From Proteles cristata cristata (lineage: Eukaryota > Chordata > Mammalia > Carnivora > Hyaenidae), in NCBI GenBank assembly GCA_017311185.1, contig JAESUZ010004141.1, positions 620,001 through 684,000 on the forward strand: 64,000 nucleotides of DNA, in the 5' to 3' direction. A model generated the notes under the pieces. That model worked only from the letters and a program-made list of their open reading frames with translations. It did no database searches and was not told the DNA's origin. Of this stretch, positions 36,220 through 47,699 are shown one piece after another. The first letter of the stretch is position 1. Each line of letters opens with the position of its first letter. A program made the position numbers and the translations under genes.

Positions 36220-39140
36220 TCTTACACCTTAAACTCACACAAAATTTAAGCATTCTTCCTTAATATGATTCAATGAGGGAGAAAGCATTGTGCTTTGATG
36301 CTGACCTGAAGAGAATCAGTACAGTTAAGGGTCCACATGGTTGAATCCTACTGTGCTCATTATTCTTTTCTAGTTAATTTTATTCTGATTCATAACTGAA
36401 GGGGGTGTGTGTGCGCACTTTTAAAGATCTATACACGTACAGAAAGTGGACTAAAAGTTGTGCTATTTCTACATGTTTATTTTTACAAGTCTTGCTTGAT
36501 TTGCCTTATTAAACATTTGCAAACTGGAACCATAAGTTTTCTCTAATGCATATTTCATATTGTAACTACTAGACTCTTATTGGGCACTGCAGGCAGCATA
36601 TTGTCACGAAACAGCATAAAGACATTGCTGTGTGTGGACTGAATGAAGCCAATGGGATAAATGTAGAAATAAAACATTTTTAAAAGATTCTTTGCTATTA
36701 AGTTACAATTCATGCGTGGAGCAGTTTATGGTATAAGCGTTCCACAAAGAACAAAACTTGGGGTTTGTTACTAAGAAATGAGAGCAGTTGAAGGCTTAAA
36801 TAATTTGTCCAAGGTCATACAGCAGTAAAAAGTAAACAGCATTCAATATCAGGCTTCTCTGTCTCCAGCACTTATTTATAATATATTCTGAAATCTCCGT
36901 AGGTCCAAAGGAATCAGAACTTTATTTTATTAGAGATACGAAAAATTTGTTTAGGCCTCTGTTTGATACCCATTGCCATCATCAGTATTGCAGACTGTTT
37001 GCCTCTTTGTGGGGTTATAAGTAATTTTAGAGAAGTTTGATCGATTTGCTTTGAATTTGGGTACAGAAGTTAATTGTAAATAATCTTTAAAATTTTAAAC
37101 TGTGTAACTGAAACCTACTCTTATTTCTCAGAAGACTGTGGTTTGTCTCCTTTAGTAGTTCCACTGGTCTTGAAGAACTGACTCAGACCCTAACAGATGC
37201 AAACAGTCTAATGTAGGGAAATTGCTGAAAGCACAATGAAATTGCCAGAGTATATATCACCAGCAACAATTTCCTTTAATTTTTGTCAAACCCATAATTT
37301 GAAATGATTATATTCTTAAACAAAGCAAAATGTTTAAAAATCTGTAGTTTTGTATTCATGTCATCTCAACGTTAAAAGTTTAATTTTAATATTAGAAGTA
37401 ATATTGTAATCTAATATTTAAAATTAATATAGCCAGTGTCAACCTAATTCAATATAGATCATATACCGAGTACATTTTCTGTTAGTGTTTACAGTGTAAG
37501 GTGGTACGTACGTTAATGTGCAAAAACCTTTTTCAGGTTTTTATTTTGTTTGATGTGCCTTCCTTTCCTAGGTCTATTTTATCCAAGAATTATTGGTTAG
37601 AACCAGCACAGCCTACGTTGACAAAGATCAGAGTCCTGATTTCCAGTGACATAAAGTTGTATTTTACAGTGAAATTTTGTACTAATTAAAGAAAAGACAT
37701 GTTCGAGAGATGAATAGAGATTTGAATATGGAAAATGAAATTAATCTTCAAAATATTTTGAAGGAAACAAACAAATCTGATTATCTTATTGGAGCATTTG
37801 GGTTCATAGTGGTCATATTCCTGAAAACCCTTTTTCTCTTCAAATTTAGTAATTAGAAATGTGGATTCTTAGCAGATTTATGGGTTAGAAACCTCTGACC
37901 AGGATTTAATTATTTGAGGTGGGCTGCTTTTTTGAGGCTGGTTAAGCCAAAAATATTAAATTGTTATTAACCCTTTTACTTCCAGATTACAAATTGGTGA
38001 AATTGTAAATTAAGTCCTTTTAATACATTATATATTTAATTGTATAGCTTACTAATCGTGTGTACTACTACTCAGATCCAGCTTTAATGAATGCTAATAG
38101 TTTCTGACTACAGAATTTTAAGCTTAAAGATAGTGATCTAAAAATTCAGACATCCCTGAAATTTAAAGAAACTCAACTGGCTGTCTTTCTTCACCCTGAT
38201 AAGATGCTAGGAAAGCTGCCCCTTATCCCTGTGGGAAGAGATGGGATGGGATGCCAGTCGGCAGGCAAGGGGACGGTGGGTGGTGGGAGTGGAGTGGGTA
38301 GGAGTGGTAATGATAGTTTTAGTGACTTAGAAGGTGGTAATGAAGTTCATTTAAAAAAAAAAAAGATGAACTCAGTCATAACACTATAGTAGCAGAAAGA
38401 AAATCTGTGTAGATACACAATTGAGTAATTGTTGGAAGGTCAAATGTGCTTTGCAAATATGGAGGTGATTTTTATAAAAATTCTAATCGATTAATGAAAT
38501 CCCCCAAGACAGAGTTCTTAATCTTCATTAAACTTGAGATTTTATAGACCCCTCCCTTTGAAAATGCATACAAAATTGTATGTGTGTGTTTCATGTCAGT
38601 ATAGTTTTCACTAGCTTCTCAATAGAATCTGTGACCAACCAGAATGTTAAGATGTCCCTTTGCTGGAGTGACTAAAGAGGCACCCTTGAGATTGAGAAGA
38701 GTGAGAAGAGTGTGAAAAGGAACTAACATTATCCAACTAACAATAAAGCAGATCAAAGGTGATCTGCAAGGAGGTGATAGTTTAGGTTAATTCTGTGAGG
38801 AATGGTGTATAGAAAAAGAAAGGCAAAGAGCGAGAATTAGACTGTGGTAGTTTTATGTGGTTAGAAAAGTCAGTTAGTGAAAGAAATGGAGAAAAACTAT
38901 AAACAGAGAATCAATAGGGAGAGATGTTTATTTTGGAAACCAGTTAAGTGTAAAATATAATTGAAAGGTCGTAAAAGATAAGAATTGAGGAAAGGTAATT
39001 GGCTTTGGCCTAGAGAAGTTGCTGGTGACTTTAAAGCTATGTCAGTGGAGTGTGAAGCAAATCATAATACACGGGGCTTTCAGTAGTTGGGAAAGGAAGG
39101 TAGCCTTAGTCAATCGCTGATGATATAACAAAATAACAAT
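36220..39140. other. AT-rich intron with one MIR core
   Basis: A MIR core in reverse is visible at about 36780-36875 (tttgtccaaggtcatacagc). The remainder holds no recognised exon or repeat. Confidence 0.55.
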
Positions 39141-39149
39141 AGTAGCAAT

Positions 39150-39420
39150 CATGGTTGATATAATAGCAGCTACCATTATTGAACTTGTACATGCCAGGCA
39201 CCATGAAGAGGGGTTTTTTTCTTTTTTAAATTGCTTTTCCCATTTAATCTTCATATGACCTTGTGAGCTGTTCTATTATTTTATTATTATTATCCCCATT
39301 TTTGAATTAGCAAATGGAGGTGGATGTGGGAAGTTAAGTAGTTCTCTCAAGGCCACATAGCAAGTGTGAAGACAGAATTTGAACCAAGGCAGCCTGACTC
39401 CTGAGCCTTTATTCTTAGCA
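39150..39420 (-). mobile_element. MIR, nearly full length
   Basis: Reverse MIR: catgccaggcaccatgaaga, catttaatcttcatatgacc, ctctcaaggccacatagcaa, gaatttgaaccaaggcagcc. Confidence 0.8.
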
Positions 39421-39424
39421 CTGT

Positions 39425-39940
39425 ACTATTAAATACTAGAAGTACCTGCCGTGATATAAAAGGAATATGGAAGATTTGTGTACTGCTATAAAATGAAAAA
39501 GGAAAGGATAAATATTTTTGTGTAAGAAGTGGGGCAAATATTTGCACATATCAAATGCAACAGAAAGGGCAATAAAAATTAATAAAAAATAGTTACCTTT
39601 AGGCAAAGGAAGGGAACGGAATGGAAACAAGACTTCTTGGACTCTATCCTACTATATCATTTTAAATATCAGTAAGTGTTTTTACATGTTCAAAGATAAA
39701 TCAAAAAGGAGAAATATACCACAAAGAGACAGCTTTGCAAATAACTTTAAAATATAGTATTTGTACTATGCATCCTTATGAAATTACAATCTCAAGATAA
39801 AAAGAAAGGCAAAGAAATTTTAACTTTTAAATTTCCTTTATTAGCTTCGTTGTTAGTAGTAATATAGTAGTAATACCTAATATTAGTGTAGGTATTTTAA
39901 AATTATTTCATGTATGATGTAGGATAAATCAGGTAATTAA
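39425..39940. other. AT-rich intron, nothing recognised
   Basis: No exon or confident repeat. Confidence 0.55.
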
Positions 39941-39964
39941 TGTTAAGAAACAGGATCTTTTTGG

Positions 39965-40193
39965 GGTGCCTGGGTGGCTCAGTTAGTTGGACGTCCGACT
40001 TTGGCTCAGGTCATGATCACACGGTTTGTGGGTTTAAGCCCTGTGTCGGGCTCTGTGCTAACGGCTAGGTCAGAGCCTGGAGCTTGCTTCGGGTCCTGTA
40101 TCTCCCTCTCTCTGACCCTCCCCTGCTCACACTGTCTCTCTCTGTCTCAGAAACAAATAAAAAACATTTAAAAAAAAAAAAAAAAAAAAGAAG
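39965..40193 (+). mobile_element. Can-SINE, first of a stacked pair
   Basis: The head is ggggtgcctgggtggctcag, with a long A tail of about 20 A. A perfect 20 bp duplication (39945-39964 and 40194-40213) flanks it. The second copy of the duplication directly abuts another SINE. Confidence 0.95.
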
Positions 40194-40213
40194 AAGAAAC
40201 AGGATCTTTTTGG

Positions 40214-40413
40214 CTGCCTGCGTGGCTCAGTTGGTTGAGCATCTGACTCTTGATTTTAGCTCAGATCGTGATCCCAGGGTTGCAGTATTGAGCCCTGTGT
40301 CTGGTGGGCCCTGCGCTGAGCATGGAGCCTGCTTAAGACTTTTGTCTCTCTCCCTCTGCCTTTCTTCCCTGCTTGTGCTTGCTCTCCCTAAAATTTTTTT
40401 TTAAAAATCTTTT
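40214..40413 (+). mobile_element. Older carnivore SINE, second of a stacked pair
   Basis: Starts ctgcctgcgtggctcagttgg and belongs to a different, older subfamily (gagcatggagcctgcttaag, ccctaaaattttt tail). A third, diverged copy of the same target sequence follows it (aaagaagtagggtctttta, from 40414). Confidence 0.9.
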
Positions 40414-41189
40414 AAAGAAGTAGGGTCTTTTATAGAAGAAAAAAAAAGAAATATACATATAAAATCAAAGAAAAGTAATTCTTATCAAGGTAAATTTGAA
40501 ATGAAGCGAAGTCAGGTTTTTTTTCCTACTGAAAAGTTCTTATTTCTAGCTCTGTCCCTGAAAAGTTTTAGAAATAATACCAACCCCTCTATAAAAAGCA
40601 CCCTGAGCACCCAGATGTACTACTCCCCAGTAAAAAGAACAAGGCTTCTTGGAAAAATTACTGATTCCAGGTTTGGGACAGGAAGTATTCAAGATACGCA
40701 TGAGACATTTTTATTACGCCAGAAAGTAAAAAGGCAATGAATATATCTGTGGTCATGTTAAAAAAAACCGCCGCCTCCCCCACCCCCGTTCTCACTGGTC
40801 AAAGATTAAAAAATTTTAGCATCAAAAGGAATAATATGTAGTTAATTGAAACAAATTGAGTAAGAATAAAAAAAGAATCCATACAACCATTATGATACTT
40901 AAGAGAATCATAAACTAGAAGGGGGAAAAAAGCTTAGAAAACAGACCTACAAATCTTAATAGTTCTCATTGGAGGTAGCTAGTGTTCCAGCCTCCTACTC
41001 TGAAAACTGGTACTTGAGGAGGAAGAATTAAGCATTCATCCTTCCTGACCTATTTTGTAGTTCAGGATAACTAAACAGTCCTAACTGACAACAGAAGAAT
41101 TCCATCTAACAGATGTGGCAGGAATAAGATAATTAGAAAGTCAGTTTTGCAGCCCCTAATGAAGTAACTGGTTCAGGTTCAAACACTAG

Positions 41190-41386
41190 TGAGTTAGGGC
41201 TGTGGTTCTCAAAGAGCAGCCCCCATTCCAGTATCTTAGGCATCATCTGGTTACTTCTCAAAAATACACAAATTCTTGGGCCCTTTCCAGCATCTACCGT
41301 ATCCGAGACTCTAGAGATAGATCCCAGCAATCTGGCTTAAGGCCTCTAAGGGTTCTCATGTACCCTGGAGCTCACGAACCATATTA
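41190..41386 (+). mobile_element. MER5-like DNA transposon relic
   Basis: Starts gtggttctcaaagagcagcc and ends ggagctcacgaacca. The ends fit the tggttctcaaa terminal inverted repeat of MER5-type hAT elements. Confidence 0.7.
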
Positions 41387-42059
41387 GGAAAAAGAATGAC
41401 GAGACTCTTTAATTGAAAGATCAAGCAGTCACCCCCAGAACTCAGTGATCAGTCTTAGCACTCCTAAAAGCGGAACCAGATATTATATTCCTCCAAGTTC
41501 ATGCACCTATGACATATTCTTGCCACTCTCCAAAAAAATTAAACCTGAATCTATTCTGTACTTGAATTCCAAATTATAGGAAATACAGGAGATAGAAGAC
41601 TAAGTTAAGCAATATCATGAGGAAACAAAAGACAAATCCAGAATGTAGGATGACTGACCTAGTTTCTTCAGCAAGTTAATGGCATAAGAAAAAGGGGGTT
41701 GGGGGGGGGGGAAGACTGTTCTAGAAAAAAAAGGATTCCAAAGACAAAATGCAGAATGTACATCTCTTTTTGGATCCTGATTCCAGTAAGAAGTGAAGGG
41801 ATTCAGACTGTGAATTAAATAATATTAAGGAATTGTTAATTTTGTTAGATGTGGTGATGGTATTATGGTTATGTAAGAAAATGTTACATTTTTTAGAGAT
41901 ACGAAAGTATTGAAGGCATTGAAAATGATGCCAAGATTTGCTTTAGGTTGCTATGGAAAAAAATAAAAGATGAAGCAAGTATAGCAAAATGTTGACAACT
42001 TTTAAATCTGGGGGGTTCATTATACCGTTTTCTCTACTTTCATGTATGTTTGAAATTTT

Positions 42060-42271
42060 TTTTTTTTTAAATGTTTTTTATTTATTTCTAGGAAAGAGAG
42101 AGACAGCGTGAGCAGGGGAGGGTCAGAGAGGGAGGGAGTCACAGACTGAAACAGGCTCCAGGCTCTGAGCTGGCAGTCAGCACAGAGCCCGACGGGGCTC
42201 GAACCCACGAACCGAGATCATGACCTAAGCGAAAGTCGGACGCTTAACCGACTAAGCCACCCAGGCGCCCC
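42060..42271 (-). mobile_element. Can-SINE, young subfamily member
   Basis: Perfect 13 bp duplication tgtttgaaatttt at 42047-42059 and 42272-42284. Carries the shared diagnostic words gcgaaagtcgg, aaccgactaagcc and ttatttctagga. It lies in the 3' end of an old LINE-like element. Confidence 0.96.
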
Positions 42272-42284
42272 TGTTTGAAATTTT

Positions 42285-42688
42285 CTTAATAAAAAATAGA
42301 AAATTTAAAACTATATCTACAAAAATATTAGGATGTATTTATTCCTGTGCTAGTCTCTTTCAGTGTTTTATAATTGCCTATTCACTTGTCTATACCAGTA
42401 TTTCTCAAATTATCAGTATCGAGAGACCAGTTTTTTAATTATCTAATTTGTCACAGACCATGACTTTTGTAAAATATGATAAAAATCATTACCATGAAAA
42501 CAAAAATGGGAGAAAAGATATACATAATATAACCTTAAAAAGGTTTATTATTAAAGTCCACATAGAAGGTTAATTTTACTTAATCAGGACAAATGTGAAA
42601 TAGGAAAAAATAATTGTTTAAATTATATCCATTCACCAAAAATACACATATAGGCAATTAGTGTGGAGAATTGCTATTACACTTACAA
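42285..42688. other. Intron, nothing firmly recognised
   Basis: AT-rich. agtatttctcaaattatcag near 42395 hints at a decayed hAT terminus, but this is too weak to annotate. Confidence 0.4.
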
Positions 42689-42701
42689 TTTTGTTCTGTA
42701 A

Positions 42702-42920
42702 CTGGGGCGCCAGGGTGGCTCAGTCAGTTAAACATCTGACGTCAGCTCAGGTTATGATCTCACAGTTCGTGAGTTCAAGTGAGCCCAAGCATAGATGCTG
42801 ACAACGTGGAGCCTGGAGTTCTGTCTCCCCCTCTCTCTCTGCCCCTCCCACACCCCTGCTCACCTCTGTCTCTCTCAGAAATAAACAAAAATTAAAAATT
42901 TTTTAATAATAAAATAACTG
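42702..42920 (+). mobile_element. Can-SINE, diverged
   Basis: The head is ggggcgccagggtggctcag. The duplication ttttgttctgtaa / ttttgttcagtaa lies at 42689-42701 and 42921-42933. A point change in the head creates TGACGTCA at 42737-42744. Confidence 0.93.
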
Positions 42921-42934
42921 TTTTGTTCAGTAAT

Positions 42935-44100
42935 TATAATTAGGCCTTAAGTTTTCAATGTAAAACATGAGTGTGCTTTTTGCATGTTACCTCAAGGACC
43001 TTGAGCTTGGATTGATAACAGTGCCCTTCCCTGAGGAGGATGAGGTATACCTAAACTGATGTTATTTCAGCCACAGGTTTTTACCTCTGTTACTTCTGTT
43101 ACTGATTTCTCAGCAAAAGATAGAGTTTTCAGTTTTCACTGCAGAAGTCCTACAGGATGAGAAAGGTCATGGATATGATGCAGTACTTGCTGAGATTTTC
43201 ACTTACGGGGTGAACATACCAGCCTCTCTAAACAGGATGCCTCTTAATCTCTGGAAAATGAGTGTTCTCATTTTTCTCACAGTGTGTTTACAGGTTTATT
43301 GACCTGTGGTGATCCTGACTTTTACATGGTGATTTTAGATTCAGGCAGACCATGCCTTTCTCACTCCCACCCCCACACTGTACCTTTCCTGCCTGGCTTC
43401 AGAGCTTTTCTTCCCCCTTGGCCATGGTAGTATTAATGTGAACTGGTCGCTTCAAAAACCAGTCTATTCTCGAGATTGTCTTGTTTCCCAGGACTCATTT
43501 TGTAGGCAATAGTTTGTCGTTCCCGTATGCTTCTCTTTGTTCACTTTGGACCTGTTGGGTTTCTCTGTGTTGCCAGAATCACAAACATTTTTTCCATTAA
43601 CTCAAATTGACTCCTCATTTTCAACAGAAAGAAATGTTATCTATCTGAAGAAACCATTTATTTGTGGAAAAAACAAAACAAAACTGTCTCTTTAGAGATA
43701 GAGTTTAAGTAGCATTTGGTGTGGCATTTCAGGTAAGATAATGCTTACTAGCCAGAAGATAATCCCATACAGAAAACATGTTGCATTTCCCTCAGTCAGG
43801 TGTATTTGCCCAAGGCACGGACCTTTCGTTAACGGCTTTCCCGGTTGATCCAGCATAGAAATGAGGTTCTGGTTTACTCTTATGAGCAGAAAGCACATTG
43901 TCTGCTTGCCAGTTTACTTAGACATAGTCACTCTGATGACAGTTTGGACATTTTGACTGAAAATCCTACATATTTCTTAAGTGAACTGTTTTTCCCTTTA
44001 AATCATGAATGGCTGTTAGGCAGGCTCTGTAAAAGGGCAGAAGGAAGATGTGATGAGCTGATCATAGCAGATACAGAAGCATATACAAAATGTCTGCTTC
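42935..44100. other. Intron, nothing recognised
   Basis: No exon or confident repeat. The open frame at 43845-44162 has no supporting signal and overlaps the L1 end. Confidence 0.55.
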
Positions 44101-44104
44101 CGTT

Positions 44105-44399
44105 TTTTTTTAATTTGGGTATAGTTGACACATGTTACATTAGTTTCAGGTGTATAACTTAGTGACTTGACAAGTTGCTATGTTATGCTGTGCTCACAAG
44201 TGTCGCTACCATCTGTCCCATTACATCACTATGTTAATATCATTGACTATATTCATTATGCTATGCCTTTTATTCCTGTGACTTATTCATTCCAGCCTAT
44301 CTCCCTCTCCCCTTCACCCATTCTGCCCAACTCCATACTCCCAACCCCTCTGGCAACCGTCAGTTTGTTCTCTGCATTTATAGGTCTGATTCTGCTGCC

Positions 44400-44434
<35 letters not shown>

Positions 44435-44545
44435 TTTTGGTGCGACAGCCAATGTCAGAGAAATTACTGCCTCTTCTCACTTTTATGATTTTTATGGTTT
44501 TTGATCTCACATTTAGGTCTGTCTGCTTACATTTAAAGCCTCTAA
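44105..44545 (-). mobile_element. L1 3' end with internal deletion
   Basis: gggtatagttgacacatgtt and the following 3'-end sequence match the copies at 12380 and 34398. After a (TTTA)n run the text jumps to L1 sequence that in the 12380 copy lies about 1 kb further on (caatgtcagagaaattactg compare 13500). An internal segment is therefore missing. Confidence 0.8.
44401..44437 (+). repeat. (TTTA)n microsatellite
   Basis: About nine tandem tatt/ttta units at the deletion joint of the L1 fragment. Confidence 0.95.
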
Positions 44546-44767
44546 CATATATAGTACTAGTACTCTATATTTTTACAACACTAATGGTGATGCCATCTAA
44601 GATCAGACTTTAATCAGCTAAGTAGTTTTAAAAACTGCATGTCTGATGTTTTGTGCATAGTATTAAAGCAGTGTGGAGAGTACAAAAGAGAATGGTATGG
44701 TTCCTATCCTCAGAAAGTGTAAGTGAAGGTATCTTATTTTCTAACACACAGTATGTTAGAATTAGGC

Positions 44768-44775
44768 TGTGTGTG

Positions 44776-44806
<31 letters not shown>

Positions 44807-44807
44807 A
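44768..44807 (+). repeat. (TG)n microsatellite
   Basis: About 20 TG units with one TT interruption. Confidence 0.95.
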
Positions 44808-45029
44808 TACACCCAGACATGTACACACACTGAGGTGTTTATGGTATATGTACAGGTAACTAAAGTATGAGACTGTTGTAAGTGGTAAGGAGTTCAGACT
44901 AGAGATCATTTCTACTTGAAGTGATGACTATTTAAGGGCAAGGTGGCATATGAGCAGGGTTTCGAAAGGATAGTTAGGATTTCAGCAAAGGTCTAGTAAA
45001 GAAGCTTGATACGGTTTGAAAAAACAACA

Positions 45030-45235
45030 GTCAAAGGTTCCAGATCAGCTATTCACTTAACAGTTGTATGAATTCAGCCAGATTACTTAATCCCTCTGAT
45101 CTTCAGCTTCCTCAACGGTAAGATGAAAATTAGCGTAATCGTTCTCCTAGAGTGCTTTTAGGAACATTAACTGAGATACATTTTATATGAACATGTTTTA
45201 TAAATTGTAAAATGCTGTACAAATGTTAGTTTTAC
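45030..45235 (+). mobile_element. MIR
   Basis: Sense MIR: attcagccagattacttaat, tcttcagcttcctcaacggt, atgctgtacaaatgtt. Confidence 0.7.
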
Positions 45236-45742
45236 AGTAAATACTGAGGATGTCAAGAGCCAAAGCCGTGGAATCGAAGTATCAGTAAACCACGTAGCCT
45301 AGAACACACAGTGTATGAAGATGACTGAATGTTGATTTATCACTTCAATTCCTAACTTGGGAAAACAATCTTAAATCTTAGAATAACTTTTCAAGATTCC
45401 CACTGACCCTCTCCTGCAAAAGATCATTTTAGAAGACTTCAAGATTTTCAAGTGAAAATTGAAGGAGCTATAATGTTTAGTTTTATTGAGTTCATGTAGA
45501 CATACACAGAATTAATCCTCAGGTAAACTTCTTTAGTAAAGATTATAACACTGCATAGAGATAGCTGATGTATCTTGCAAAGTGTGTGCGGAAAGAACAT
45601 GGCTAGCATATTTGATTTAGAGAACAAGTCTTGGGCAGATCAGAAGTGCTCCGCTGAACAAAACAGGCTGTGAATTATTTAAGCTACTTCCAGGGATCAC
45701 TGTATCTTTATGTTACAGGTGGCTTTTACAGTAACTGCTTCT

Positions 45743-45958
45743 TTTTTTTTTTTTTAATGTTTATTTCTAGGAGAGAGAGAGAGAGACAACGTGAGCAAGG
45801 GAGGGTCAGAGAGAGAGGGAGTCACAGACTGAAACAGGCTCCAGGCTCTGAGCTGGCAGTCAGCACAGAGCCTGACGCGGGGCTCGAACCCACGAACCGC
45901 GAGATCATGACCTAAGCGAAAGTCGGAAGCTTAACCGACTAAGCCACCCAGGCGCCCC
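45743..45958 (-). mobile_element. Can-SINE, young subfamily member
   Basis: Perfect 16 bp duplication tacagtaactgcttct at 45727-45742 and 45959-45974. Carries the diagnostic words gcgaaagtcgg, aaccgactaagcc and atttctagga. Confidence 0.96.
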
Positions 45959-46309
45959 TACAGTAACTGCTTCTGAAATGATTGTTGAAAAGAAAGATAT
46001 CCCTTGTCTGCTGACATGTCAAAAAATGGATTCATGCGTGTTTTTTACATATATTTTTTTAATGTGGTTAGGAAAAATATTCAATAAATTTATAAACAAA
46101 AGAGCAGAGGAAATACTTGGGGATAAAACAGCATTGGGAATTAGATTGTGAATATTATGTCACTTGCATGTTGTCTGGTCTTGGGCTCTCTCTCCATTTG
46201 TCTGGATTCCAGTGAAATATGATTGGAATTACTTTTCTCAAGGCAGAGAACTTGGAAAACAGCATGGTACTTGAACACTCTTAACTCATTTTAAAAGCTT
46301 TTGAATACG

Positions 46310-46445
46310 TGAAGGGGATTATGAGTACACTTACCTTGATGAGCACTAAGTAATATACAGAATTGTTAAATCACTGTATTGTATACCTGAAACTAATAAA
46401 ACACTGTATATTAACTATACTGGAATTAAAGTAATTAAAAAGCTG
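46310..46445 (+). mobile_element. L1 3' terminus just upstream of a SIK2 exon
   Basis: gagtacacttaccttgatga, attgtatacctgaaactaat and tatactggaattaaagtaat are the typical carnivore L1 3' end. It ends about 100 bp before the exon acceptor. Confidence 0.85.
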
Positions 46446-46528
46446 GCTTTTTGAGGAGGAAAAAGTCCTGACTACTGATAGTGGGGATTTTTGTTGGTTT
46501 TGTTTTTGGTTTTCGTGAATAATCCTAA

Positions 46529-46735
<207 letters not shown>

Positions 46736-46939
46736 TGACTGGACACGGGCCCCTGCACATGTGTGTGCCCATGCGCACGCGTGGGCGGAGGCTCAAGAGC
46801 ATTTCTACCAATGTCGTCATGCTTTCTCAAAGTGTGTTTTACTCATTTCATGACTGCTATGTGTAATGAAAAGTAAGCGAAATACATTCGTTATTAATTT
46901 ACAGAGCGGCAGGATGGCACCCAGGATCTGATTCATGGC

Positions 46940-47458
46940 CAGGTCCCTTGGTGCTCTCTGCTGGAGGAGGTGTGGGAGTATGTCAGGGGGCTCCACTGGA
47001 GGGGGTGTGGGTATGTGTCAAGGGGTGCGGGAGTGTGTCAGGGGGCTCTGCTGGAGGAGGTGTGGGAGTGCATCAGGGGTGCGGGAGTGTGTCGGGGGCT
47101 CTGCTGGAGGAGGTGTAGGTATGGGAATGTGTTGGGGTGCAGGAGTGTATCAGGGTGCTCTGTTGGAGGGGGTGCAGGAGTGCGTCAGGGGATGTGGGAG
47201 TGCATCAGGGGTGCGGGAGTGTGTCGGGCTCTGCTGGAGGAGGCGCGGGTGCGGGAGTGTATCAGGGTGCTCTGCTGGAGGGGGTGCGGGAATGTGTCAG
47301 GGGGATCCGCTGAAGAAGGTGCAGGTGCGGGAGTGTGTCAGGGATCTGCTGGAGGAAGTGCAGGTGTGGGAGTGTGTCAGGGGGTGCGGGAGTGTGTCAG
47401 GGGGCTCCGCTGTGCAGGAATATGTCGAGGTGCGGGAGTGTGTCGGGGGCTGCTGGCC
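46940..47458 (+). repeat. G-rich composite minisatellite beside a SIK2 exon
   Basis: About 520 bp of tandem array starting about 230 bp after the exon donor. Two modules alternate. Module B is about 15 bp (ctctgctggaggagg and variants) and occurs about ten times. Module A is about 19-20 bp (tgcgggagtgtgtcagggg and variants) and occurs about seventeen times. Each B is followed by one, two or three A units, a higher-order pattern. The + strand is rich in runs of three to five G. Two long open frames cross it (219 and 195 codons), but their peptides only mirror the repeat and are not considered genes. Confidence 0.92.
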
Positions 47459-47699
47459 TGGACAGAGAAGCAGCACGGGTTGCTGGTGCTCAGCCCTTCC
47501 CTCCTGCTTACCGCTAGAGGCTGCAGAGAGGTCACAGACAGAGAAAAGACAGTGTAGAGGTCAGCTGCCTTGTTCTGATACAGTAAGGTTTTGATTTATA
47601 ATATGGAGGCTAAGGGTAAAGATTGTTCTACTGTTCCTCCTACCTTTTTCACAATTATAAAAAGTTTAAAATTTTATAGTCAAGTCTCTTTATCCACAT

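Larger units (their letters stand above)
40490..42300 (+). mobile_element. Old LINE-like 3' region with nested elements
   Basis: Text such as aaaattactgattccaggtt, gtaggatgactgacctagtt, ttttggatcctgattccagt and the end gtatgtttgaaatttt...aataaaaaa looks like an old L1-type 3' region. A related, same-orientation block lies at 55330-56370. A MER5-like element (41190-41386) and a young SINE (42060) sit inside. The family name is uncertain. Confidence 0.5.

Noticed and set aside
44768..44807. Regularly repeated units that might suggest an array
   Set aside because: These and the other tandem tracts are ordinary dinucleotide or tetranucleotide microsatellites. There is no CRISPR-like repeat-spacer structure.
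46935..47594. Long open frames of 219 and 195 codons, Cys/Gly-rich peptides
   Set aside because: They translate the minisatellite in two frames at once, have no start context or conserved domain, and exist because G-rich repeats lack stop codons.
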